52,517 nt of DNA, taken from contig JAKPGY010000213.1 in NCBI GenBank assembly GCA_029550685.1, positions 1 to 52,517 of the forward strand, in the 5' to 3' direction. This stretch comes from Bacillota bacterium. Its GTDB lineage: Bacteria > Bacillota > Syntrophomonadia > Syntrophomonadales > Syntrophomonadaceae. The position numbers and the translations under genes were made by a program. Below, piece after piece: positions 9,453 through 16,410 of this stretch. Position 1 is the stretch's first letter. Every line of letters begins with the position of its first letter. The notes below the pieces were generated by a model that made no database searches, was not told the origin of the DNA, and saw only the letters and a program-made list of their open reading frames with translations.

Positions 9453-10010
9453 ATGATAAACGTGAATGATTTTCGAACCGGAGTAACCATCGAAGTGGAA
9501 GGACAGCCTTATCAGGTGGTGGAGTTCCAGCATGTGAAACCTGGCAAAGGTGCTGCTTTTGTTCGCGCTAAACTGAAGAACCTGGAGACGGGCGGCACAG
9601 TGGAGCGGACCTTCCGCGGCGGGGAAAAAGTCCCCAAAGCCCACCTGGACCGCCGGGGTATGCAGTATCTGTATAATGATGGCGATGGCTATGTTTTTAT
9701 GGATAATGAAAATTATGAACAGACCACTATTACCAAGGAGCAAATTGGTGATGGCATTAAATGGCTCCTGGAAAATATGGAAATTCAGGTACTGCTTTAT
9801 AAAAACCGTATTATCGGTATCGAGCTTCCCAACTTTGTAGAACTAGAAGTAATTGATACTGAACCAGGTATCAAAGGTGATACTGCCACTGGTGCCACTA
9901 AGAATGCTACTTTGGAAACCGGAGCTGTAATACAGGTGCCCCTGTTTGTCAACACCGGAGACCGTGTGCGTGTAGATACCCGTATCTCCCAGTACATGGA
10001 GCGGGTGTAG
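9453..10010 (+). CDS. efp: Translation elongation factor P
   Basis: EF-P relieves ribosome stalling at polyproline stretches. The protein has the standard 185 residues and three beta-barrel domains: an N-terminal KOW-like domain, a middle domain and a C-terminal domain ending [17 protein letters not shown]. Lys32, in VKPGKGAAF, occupies the tip-loop position that Bacillus-type EF-Ps modify. The proline-activated loop residue found in some unmodified groups is absent. It follows the peptidase gene by 18 nt with a GGAGGG ribosome site. Confidence 0.97.
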   Translation: MINVNDFRTGVTIEVEGQPYQVVEFQHVKPGKGAAFVRAKLKNLETGGTVERTFRGGEKVPKAHLDRRGMQYLYNDGDGYVFMDNENYEQTTITKEQIGDGIKWLLENMEIQVLLYKNRIIGIELPNFVELEVIDTEPGIKGDTATGATKNATLETGAVIQVPLFVNTGDRVRVDTRISQYMERV

Positions 10011-10064
10011 AGGGCAGCAAATCTCCCGAGATTAAAATAAATAAAATAATTTTACCGGGTATTT

Positions 10065-10120
10065 CCTCCTTTTTAGGTTAATACTATGACTAGTCTAATT
10101 CCTTAACCTAAAAAAGGAGG
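10065..10120 (+). promoter_or_regulatory. Long hairpin that encloses a ribosome binding site
   Basis: The left arm CCTCCTTTTTAGGTTAA (10065-10081) is the reverse complement of the right arm TTAACCTAAAAAAGGAGG (10103-10120), apart from one extra A. The stem therefore has about 17 pairs and a loop of about 21 nt. The right arm ends in AAGGAGG, the Shine-Dalgarno sequence of the GTG start at 10129, so the folded RNA would block ribosome entry. Only ATTTTGTT follows, a poor T-tract, which makes a simple terminator less likely. Confidence 0.7.
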
Positions 10121-10128
10121 ATTTTGTT

Positions 10129-10569
10129 GTGCGCGACATTGCTGAAAAGGTTAGTTATCTGCAAGGCTTAAGCGAAGGACTTAATATCAGCGAAGGAAGC
10201 CCTCAGGGAAAAATTATTTCGGGAATCCTGAGCGTACTGGAAGAATTGTCTGATACCGTCATTAACCTGCAGTGTGAAATGGACGAATTCCGTGAGTATG
10301 TGGAGAGTATTGATGATGATTTGTTTGATCTAGAAGAGAGCATATATGATGATGACGAAGACCTGGTTGAACTGGAATGCCAGCACTGCGGTGAAGAACT
10401 GGTGTTTGACGCCGATATCCTGGAAGATGATGATGTCATTGAAGTAATATGTCCCAACTGCAATGAGATAGTTTATGTCAATGACGGTTCCTTTGACTAT
10501 GACCCCGCCTATATTGAAAATGACCTGGACGACCAGGAAACCGATTCGACACATTCCTGTTGTGATTAA
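10129..10569 (+). CDS. Acidic CD1247-type protein with a zinc ribbon
   Basis: The 146-residue protein has an N-terminal domain of about 75 residues like the CD1247 N-terminal family of Clostridia: EKVSYLQGLSEGL, then helical segments ending in a run of Asp and Glu. A zinc ribbon follows, with CQHC at 84-87 and CPNC near 108-111. The protein is strikingly acidic, and the tail ends in SCCD. The function is unknown; a nucleic-acid or protein-binding adaptor role is only inference. The gene commonly lies between efp and the spoIIIA operon in Clostridia. Its GTG start is set by AAGGAGG at 10114-10120, which is hidden in a hairpin. Confidence 0.8.
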   Translation: MRDIAEKVSYLQGLSEGLNISEGSPQGKIISGILSVLEELSDTVINLQCEMDEFREYVESIDDDLFDLEESIYDDDEDLVELECQHCGEELVFDADILEDDDVIEVICPNCNEIVYVNDGSFDYDPAYIENDLDDQETDSTHSCCD

Positions 10570-10573
10570 ACTT

Positions 10574-10605
10574 AAGGGAGCTGCTGTTACCGGCAGCTCC
10601 TTTCT
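10574..10605 (+). terminator. Rho-independent terminator after the zinc-ribbon gene
   Basis: GGAGCTGC (10577-10584) pairs with GCAGCTCC (10593-10600) around an 8-nt loop, extended by flanking A and T pairs and followed by TTTC. It separates the efp-side genes from the spoIIIA operon. Confidence 0.75.
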
Positions 10606-11208
10606 CGTGTTCCGGTCGAAACATCCTGTTTCTCGCTCCGCTTCGCAGCCCTCAGTTGAGATCGCCACGTCGCTAGCGCTCCTCGCAACATTGATTGTAC
10701 CCGTTAGGGTACATCGGAAGTCCTTTAGGGCGATGACACGGGAGATAGCTTATATGTCATTGCGAGACCTCGAAGGGGTCGTGGCAATCTAATTGATTTT
10801 ACCTTTGGTCCATTTTGAGATTGCTTCGTCGCTAGCGCTCCTCGCAACATTGATTGTACCCGTTAGGGTACATCGGGAGTCCTTTAGGGCAATGACACGG
10901 GAGATAGCTTATATGTCATTGCGAGGCACGAAGTGCCGTGGCAATCTCATTCAACTTACTGTAATCTAGTTCGAGATCGCCACGTCGCTAGCGCTCCTCG
11001 CAACATTGATTGTACCCGTTAGGGTACATCGGGAGTCCTTTAGGGCAATGACACGAAAGGCAGCCCTTGCCGTGTCGCCATCCCCTGAATTCGGGGCGAT
11101 GTGGGTATCGCCCCCTGCACTTCATCAACCCCTTCTTGCATTCTGCCAATCTTGGAATAAATTACTTTGTCTGTCCATATTTATATACAACAAGGTGGTG
11201 GTATAGCG
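10606..11208. repeat. Gene-free repeat block upstream of spoIIIAA
   Basis: About 600 bases hold no credible gene. Bases 10617-10655 match 47329-47369 nearly exactly (shared core CTCGCTCCGCTTCGCAGCCC). Then come three direct copies of a unit of about 132 bp: 10658-10790, 10817-10948 and a third, diverged after about 11055, from 10973. Each starts GAGATYGC, carries the hairpin TGTACCC-GTTA-GGGTACA, and the first two end in CGTGGCAATCT, the inverted partner of the start. Short ORFs here are accidental readings of the repeats. The spoIIIAA promoter must lie near 11060-11190; I could not place a sigma-E site with confidence. Confidence 0.8.
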
Positions 11209-12174
11209 ATGGTTGTGCCCCAGGCGACCGTGTTGAGAACCGAAATAACAGCCTATCTGGCACCCAATATACGCAAACTGCTTCTTGGTGTGGAGGACCG
11301 GTTATTAGGTAACTTGGAGGAAATCCGTTTGCGCTGCAACCGGCCGTTAGTACTGCGGGTTGGAGATAAGGATTACAGCATTGACCGTCATGGCCGGGTT
11401 ATGACCGATCTTAAACAGGGATACCTGGTATCCCGGGAGGACCTGTACCGGAGCATTGCATCTATTAGTGACAATTCCCTGTATGCCTTTGAAGAAGAGA
11501 TAAGACGGGGGTTTATAACCATACCCGGGGGTCACCGGGTGGGACTAGCCGGTCAGGTTGTGGTCAGCGGGCAGGAGGTCAGGACCATGAAGGATTTTTC
11601 CGGGTTGTGTTTCCGGGTAGCTCGTGAGGTGCCGGATTGTGCCCTGGGACTGCTTAATCAGGTGGCTCCCCGGGGGACGCCGCTAAGCAGTCTGATCATC
11701 TCTCCGCCCCGCTGTGGCAAAACCACCATACTGCGGGATTTAGCCCGCCTGCTGTCTGATGGCAACGGCCCGGTACCACCCCACAATGTGGTAGTGGTAG
11801 ATGAACGCTCTGAGATCGCCGGCTGTTATCAAGGCATACCCCAGTTAAACGTGGGAGTAAGGACTGATGTCCTGGATGCCTGCCCCAAGGCGCTGGGAAT
11901 GATGATGGCCATACGTTCTCTGTCTCCTCAGATCATCATAACCGACGAAGTAGGCCGGCGCGAGGATGTCGAGGCTATCGACGAGTGCCTGCATGCAGGA
12001 ATTACTGTAATCGCCAGCATACATGCCCGTAATGCCGAAGAACTGCGAGCGCGGCCTCCAATCAGAAAACTGCTGGATGAGGGTGCTTTCCGGCGAGGTA
12101 TAATTCTCAGCCGCCAGCCCCATCCCGGCCGGATCGAAGAAGTAATCAGGTGGGATGAATCATGCTGTGGCTGA
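11209..12174 (+). CDS. spoIIIAA: Stage III sporulation protein AA, ATPase
   Basis: SpoIIIAA is the mother-cell ATPase of the SpoIIIA-SpoIIQ channel that links mother cell and forespore. The Walker A loop PPRCGKTT lies at about 166-173, Walker B VVVVDERSEIAG follows near 200, and a conserved ITDEVG segment near 245. It resembles type II/IV secretion ATPases. The ATG at 11209 is preferred over an upstream in-frame start at 11167 because AAGGTGG lies just before it; this gives 321 residues, close to the family length. It overlaps spoIIIAB by 13 nt. Confidence 0.95.
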   Translation: MVVPQATVLRTEITAYLAPNIRKLLLGVEDRLLGNLEEIRLRCNRPLVLRVGDKDYSIDRHGRVMTDLKQGYLVSREDLYRSIASISDNSLYAFEEEIRRGFITIPGGHRVGLAGQVVVSGQEVRTMKDFSGLCFRVAREVPDCALGLLNQVAPRGTPLSSLIISPPRCGKTTILRDLARLLSDGNGPVPPHNVVVVDERSEIAGCYQGIPQLNVGVRTDVLDACPKALGMMMAIRSLSPQIIITDEVGRREDVEAIDECLHAGITVIASIHARNAEELRARPPIRKLLDEGAFRRGIILSRQPHPGRIEEVIRWDESCCG

Positions 12175-12686
12175 AAACGATAGGTATTTGTCTGACCATC
12201 GCCGGTTTTGGTATATGGGGCCTGGGAGGAGCACGACATTTCAATCGCCGGGTGACTCAGCTTAAAGATCTGCGTCTGGCCCTGGGCTTTCTGGAAAAAG
12301 AAATAATCTACATGCACACTCCACTGACCAGGGCTTTGGAACGTACTGCCCGCTTTGCCCATCCGCCGGTGAACCAGCTTTTCCGGGAAGCATCCCGGCA
12401 CTTGTACAGCAAAGAAGGAGCCACAGCCCAGGAAGCATGGCTGATAGGGTTAAAAAAACTGGCCCAGACAGGCGATCTGGACAAAAAAGAACTAGCTGTC
12501 CTGGAAGCCGTCGCCCCGCAACTGGGCATGTCTGATGCCGACCAACAGGGTAAATTTGTACGGCTTATCCAGGAGGAATTAAAACTTATGGAAGATCAGG
12601 CTGCTCGGGAAGTGGAAGCGGGGCAAAAAATCTGGAGTTATGGGGGATTTATCCTGGGTGCCGTAGTAGTCTTACTGCTCCTGTAG
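12162..12686 (+). CDS. spoIIIAB: Stage III sporulation protein AB
   Basis: The 174-residue protein has an N-terminal membrane segment (about 3-20), a helical middle region and a C-terminal hydrophobic segment ending FILGAVVVLLLL. This matches SpoIIIAB, which resembles GspF-type platform proteins of secretion systems. The start overlaps the end of spoIIIAA, consistent with translational coupling. Confidence 0.93.
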   Translation: MLWLKTIGICLTIAGFGIWGLGGARHFNRRVTQLKDLRLALGFLEKEIIYMHTPLTRALERTARFAHPPVNQLFREASRHLYSKEGATAQEAWLIGLKKLAQTGDLDKKELAVLEAVAPQLGMSDADQQGKFVRLIQEELKLMEDQAAREVEAGQKIWSYGGFILGAVVVLLLL

Positions 12687-12723
12687 ATTTAATGATTAGC
12701 CAACATATTATTGGAGGGCTGGT

Positions 12724-12918
12724 ATGGATATAGATATTATTTTCCGCATTGCAGGCATTGGTATTCTGATTTCGGTTTTGTCAATTGTACTTAAACAGGC
12801 GAAAAAAGAGGAGCAGGCGGAAATGCTTACCCTGGCAGGGGTAGTGGTAGTGCTGATCATTGTGGTGCAGCTTATGAACCAGCTGTTTTTGGTAGTTCGT
12901 TCCGTTTTTAATTTATAA
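12724..12918 (+). CDS. spoIIIAC: Stage III sporulation protein AC
   Basis: This 64-residue protein has two membrane segments (about 6-22 and 34-58) joined by a short charged loop, QAKKEEQAEM. The size and position are those of SpoIIIAC in the mother-cell membrane. GGAGG at 12714-12718 supports the ATG. Confidence 0.94.
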   Translation: MDIDIIFRIAGIGILISVLSIVLKQAKKEEQAEMLTLAGVVVVLIIVVQLMNQLFLVVRSVFNL

Positions 12919-12963
12919 AACTGCCGTGGCCTGGCCAATAAATCCTGCAGGGGGAGATGGAGT

Positions 12964-13353
12964 TTGGAAATCGCTCAAATCGTGGGAATCGCTCTGGTAA
13001 CCACTATTATGCTGTTAATCCTGAGGCAGGAAAAGCCGGTTATGGCAGTGGTGTTGAGTATCGTTTTCAGTATAGTCATTTTTACCTATCTGATGGGCAA
13101 AATGGCTGCCATTCTCAGTGTTATGGAGGAATTAACCCAGCGGGCGCAGATAAATTACTTTTTTTTAGGAACACTGTTAAAGATCCTGGGAGTAGCCTAT
13201 TTGGGAGAGTTTGCGGTTTCTATTTGTCAGGATGCAGGGGAACAGGCGGTAGCGAAAAAGGTAGAGTTTGCCGCCAAGATTATCATTGCTGTTTTAGCTT
13301 TGCCTATGCTGGTAGCCATATTGGAGTCGCTGATGGAACTGCTGCCGGGATAA
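12964..13353 (+). CDS. spoIIIAD: Stage III sporulation protein AD
   Basis: The 129-residue membrane protein starts MEIAQIVGIALVTTIM, typical of SpoIIIAD, and has about four hydrophobic segments. The start is TTG at 12964, after GGGGGAGATGGAG. A longer reading in another frame at 12957-13481 is an artefact. It is a channel component with SpoIIIAC and SpoIIIAE. Confidence 0.93.
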   Translation: MEIAQIVGIALVTTIMLLILRQEKPVMAVVLSIVFSIVIFTYLMGKMAAILSVMEELTQRAQINYFFLGTLLKILGVAYLGEFAVSICQDAGEQAVAKKVEFAAKIIIAVLALPMLVAILESLMELLPG

Positions 13354-13374
13354 GGGGTGAGGGGGTTAGCCGGT

Positions 13375-14538
13375 ATGAAAAGACTGGTGATGGGACTTGC
13401 CCTGGGGATTATGCTGCTGCTGCCCTTGCCGGTAGGGGCGGCAGAAGAACCGGTGTTCTCCTGGCAGGATACCGTCGATAAAATAGATCTGGAAATGATG
13501 GAGGAGTTTAAAAACCGCATTGATGGTGAGATCAGCTCATATACCGACTCCAAACCGGTTAAGGAATGGCTGGCGGATTTCATCAAAGGTGAATGGGAAT
13601 TCAGCTTTGAAGAACTGCTTAATAATACAGTGAGATTCTTTTTTAAGGAGATAATGGTAAATTCCAGCCTGTTGGGCAGGCTGCTAATCCTGTCGGTGCT
13701 GTCGGCCTTGCTGGTTAACCTGCAGAGCGCTTTTTCTTCAGGGGTGGCCCGCATCTCTCACCTGGCTTGCTTTATGGCTCTGGCCGCCATTGCTTTGGGG
13801 TCATTTCGCCTGGTGCTGGAGATTGGGCAGCAGACCATAGACCAAATGGTCAGCTTCATGATGGGAATGCTGCCGCAGATGCTGGTGCTGGTAGCAGGTT
13901 TGGGCAACGTACATACGGCTGCAACCCTGTTCCCGGTCATGATGACCACCTGCACGGCCTTTGCCAATGCGATGCAGAATGTCGTATTTCCCCTAATAAT
14001 TATGTCCGCTATTTTAAATCTGATTAATCATCTTTCCGAAGGGCTGAAAGTGGAAAAGATGGCCAAATTTTTCGGGCAGATAGCCCAGATGGCCCTGGCG
14101 TTTTTCCTGACCCTGTTCGTAGGTATTCTCACCCTGCGAGCCTTGTATTCCTCGGTAATGGACAAAGTAGCCCTGCGCACTACCAAATTTGTAACTGACA
14201 ATGCCATCCCCGTGGTGGGGAAAATGTTCTCCGATACCATCGAAGTAGCCGCCGGCTATGTGGTAATGATCAAGCAGGCTTTGGGCATTTCCGCAGTCAT
14301 CATCATACTGGGGGTGGTTTTGTTTCCGCTGCTGAAGGTGGCGGCCATCGCCCTGATTTACAAAATCGCCGCAGCCGTAGCAGAACCCTTAGGAGATTCG
14401 CGTACCTCAGCCATACTGGAAATGATGAGCAGTCACCTGTTCCTTATGCTGGCAGCGGTGGCGGCGGTAGCCCTTATGTTTTTCATAATGATCGCGATTG
14501 TGGTGGGCATGTCCAATCACCTGGCTTCTCTGCCGTAA
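13375..14538 (+). CDS. spoIIIAE: Stage III sporulation protein AE
   Basis: SpoIIIAE is the large polytopic membrane component of the sporulation channel. From the ATG at 13375 it has 387 residues, beginning with a cleavable-looking signal MKRLVMGLALGIMLLLPLP followed by AEE, then a soluble region and about seven hydrophobic segments from residue 100. GAGGGGG at 13359-13365 favours this ATG over the GTG at 13357, which lies on top of that site. Confidence 0.93.
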   Translation: MKRLVMGLALGIMLLLPLPVGAAEEPVFSWQDTVDKIDLEMMEEFKNRIDGEISSYTDSKPVKEWLADFIKGEWEFSFEELLNNTVRFFFKEIMVNSSLLGRLLILSVLSALLVNLQSAFSSGVARISHLACFMALAAIALGSFRLVLEIGQQTIDQMVSFMMGMLPQMLVLVAGLGNVHTAATLFPVMMTTCTAFANAMQNVVFPLIIMSAILNLINHLSEGLKVEKMAKFFGQIAQMALAFFLTLFVGILTLRALYSSVMDKVALRTTKFVTDNAIPVVGKMFSDTIEVAAGYVVMIKQALGISAVIIILGVVLFPLLKVAAIALIYKIAAAVAEPLGDSRTSAILEMMSSHLFLMLAAVAAVALMFFIMIAIVVGMSNHLASLP

Positions 14539-14549
14539 GGAGGGTGGGT

Positions 14550-15131
14550 ATGGCAGTTTTTAGTGAAATAGTCCGCAATGTACTGGTTATCGTGCTGATT
14601 GCCAGCTTTCTTGAACTTATGCTTCCGGAAGGAACCTTCCGGCCTTTTGTACGATTTGCCGTGGGACTGTTCATATTAATTGCGGTGTTGAATCCGGTAG
14701 CCGGAGTTTTGTTTGGCAACCGCAGTATTAACACGGAGTGGTGGGATCTTAAAGTAAACATGCGTCAACAAGAAGAGATTCTCGAGCAAGGTGAGAGAAT
14801 TAACCGGCAAATATGGGAGACCCATCAGGAAGCACTGTCTGATAAAGTAGCCGGGCAAATCAGCGCGGTGGCTATGCTGGTACCGGGTGTGGAAGATGTA
14901 GAAACCAGGGTAGTGCTGAATGAATCCGGGGGAGTAGATTCTATGCACTTGCTAGTCAAGCCACAGACAACAGTCTCTGAGGAGGGAACTGGTGGGGTGG
15001 GCGTATTCCGCAGTAATGCTGCATCCCTGTCTGAAGAGCAGGAAGTAATCCGCAGTAAACTGAGTACCATTATAAAAAACCTTTACGGTTTTGAGGATAC
15101 AGCCGTGCAAATTGAGTTTCAAGGAGGTTGA
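14550..15131 (+). CDS. spoIIIAF: Stage III sporulation protein AF
   Basis: SpoIIIAF has two N-terminal membrane segments (about 9-24 and 35-52) with the family pattern ASFLELMLPEG-RPFVRFAVGL between them, followed by a soluble extracellular domain to residue 193. The ATG at 14550 is chosen because AAGGAGGG sits 7 nt upstream; a GTG at 14544 is too close to it. It resembles secretion-system ring-building proteins. Confidence 0.92.
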   Translation: MAVFSEIVRNVLVIVLIASFLELMLPEGTFRPFVRFAVGLFILIAVLNPVAGVLFGNRSINTEWWDLKVNMRQQEEILEQGERINRQIWETHQEALSDKVAGQISAVAMLVPGVEDVETRVVLNESGGVDSMHLLVKPQTTVSEEGTGGVGVFRSNAASLSEEQEVIRSKLSTIIKNLYGFEDTAVQIEFQGG

Positions 15132-15135
15132 GGGA

Positions 15136-15705
15136 GTGCTGGATGAATGGATTCGCGGAGAAAAGAGTGAGGATAGTAAATATCCTTTGCTTAGCAGTAA
15201 AAAGGGGCGGCTGCTGTTAGTAATAATCATCTGTATTGGGCTTCTGGCCTTGCTGTGGCCGTCAACCAGCAAACCGGATTCATCCCCTACCCAGGTGGCC
15301 CAGCCTCTGGCGAGCCAAGCCAAAGAGGGCAGCCTAAAACACAGCCTGCAAACGGAATTGGCGGCTATTCTGGGTCAGATTGAAGGGGCCGGTATAGTGG
15401 AAGTCAGTGTTACTTTGGATTCTGAGGGAATAAAAACTTACGCTACCAATAATCGGGATGAACGCAGGCAGATCGAGGAAAGCGGAAGCAGTACCATAGA
15501 AGAGAGCAGCACCCGGGACCTGGCCGTCTCATCAGGTAATCCCCTTTTATTGGAAGAAAAGCTTCCCAATATATTAGGAGTTTTGATAGTAGCTGACGGA
15601 GCGGGTGATCCCCAGGTAAAAGAAAACCTGACTAATGCAGCTTCTACACTGTTGGATATTTCTCCCCACCGAGTCAGGGTAATGCCCCGGGAAGGAGGCA
15701 GGTAA
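15136..15705 (+). CDS. spoIIIAG: Stage III sporulation protein AG
   Basis: SpoIIIAG forms the large ring of the channel in the intermembrane space. It has a short cytoplasmic N-terminus, a single membrane segment (LLLVIIICIGLLALLW), a linker and a ring-building domain with GAGIVEVSVTLDSEG. The GTG at 15136 follows AAGGAGG at 15121-15127 with good spacing and gives 189 residues. An upstream in-frame start at 15091 would overlap spoIIIAF and has no ribosome site. The stop overlaps the spoIIIAH start (TAATG). Confidence 0.92.
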   Translation: MLDEWIRGEKSEDSKYPLLSSKKGRLLLVIIICIGLLALLWPSTSKPDSSPTQVAQPLASQAKEGSLKHSLQTELAAILGQIEGAGIVEVSVTLDSEGIKTYATNNRDERRQIEESGSSTIEESSTRDLAVSSGNPLLLEEKLPNILGVLIVADGAGDPQVKENLTNAASTLLDISPHRVRVMPREGGR

Positions 15706-16244
15706 TGGTTGTTAATTTGCGCAAAAGCGGTCTATTATTGATAATGATTGTTTTTTTGGCTGTTTCCGGCGGCTTCATCCTGAAAGGTTTGGAGCCTAAT
15801 TCTCCTGTTGATGAGCAGCCGGTAATGAATAACCTTGATTCTGCAGCCGCCGGTCAAGCTGGTGATTCCTCCCAGGACAGCGACCAGTTTTTTGCTGAGT
15901 ATCGTATGGAAAGGGAGCGCATGCGCGGTAAAGAGGTGGAGATGCTGCGGGATATACTAGACCAGAGCGGCAGTGACAAAGAAGCCCGTCAGGCAGCTTC
16001 ACTGCGCCTGGTGGAAATATCCACCGACATGGAAAGGGAAATGAAAGCTGAGAATTTAATAAAATCCAAGGGTTATCAGGATTGTGTAGTTATAATCCAA
16101 CCGGAAAATACCACAGTGGTAGTGGCAACTGATAACCTGCAGCTGGACCAGGAGCAGGAGATTAAGGCTCTGGTCAGCAGAGTGACCAAGACCCGGGAGG
16201 ATCAGATCGTGATTATTGCCCGGGATGTCCCAAAAAGCGGATAA
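15705..16244 (+). CDS. spoIIIAH: Stage III sporulation protein AH
   Basis: SpoIIIAH spans the mother-cell membrane once (about 9-27) and its outer domain binds forespore SpoIIQ. The 179-residue protein has an acidic linker, a helical MERERMRGKEVEMLRDIL segment and the ring fold ending in VTKTREDQIVIIARDV. It is the last gene of the operon and is followed by a terminator at 16321. No spoIIQ gene is present in this window. Confidence 0.93.
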   Translation: MVVNLRKSGLLLIMIVFLAVSGGFILKGLEPNSPVDEQPVMNNLDSAAAGQAGDSSQDSDQFFAEYRMERERMRGKEVEMLRDILDQSGSDKEARQAASLRLVEISTDMEREMKAENLIKSKGYQDCVVIIQPENTTVVVATDNLQLDQEQEIKALVSRVTKTREDQIVIIARDVPKSG

Positions 16245-16320
16245 TTTTGTATACATGCGAAACCCATTGCTATAAACTGAGGGAGTTTTTATAATTAATA
16301 CTGTTGGAGTTGATAAGAAT

Positions 16321-16350
16321 ACTCAGGCCGCAGGCCTGAGTCTATTTGTA
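16321..16350 (+). terminator. Terminator of the spoIIIA operon
   Basis: ACTCAGGCC (16321-16329) and GGCCTGAGT (16333-16341) form a perfect 9-bp stem with a three-base GCA loop, followed by CTATTTGTATTT. It separates the sporulation operon from the carboxylase genes. Confidence 0.8.
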
Positions 16351-16410
16351 TTTGGGCATATTTTTTTATATATATGTTTAGCTATATGGATAGTTACAGG
16401 AGGTTGCAGG

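Noticed and set aside
10658..11055. CRISPR array
   Set aside because: The units are about 132 bp and repeat in nearly full length; there are no short repeats with unique spacers and no cas genes.
11130..11200. Sigma-E promoter for spoIIIAA
   Set aside because: Partial matches such as CATATT exist, but no pair of elements at proper spacing was convincing.
11006..11312. Short frames before spoIIIAA
   Set aside because: They start in the repeat block and run into spoIIIAA out of frame.
12957..13481. 174-residue glycine/tyrosine-rich frame overlapping spoIIIAD
   Set aside because: It is an out-of-frame reading of spoIIIAD and spoIIIAE, which are clearly the real genes.
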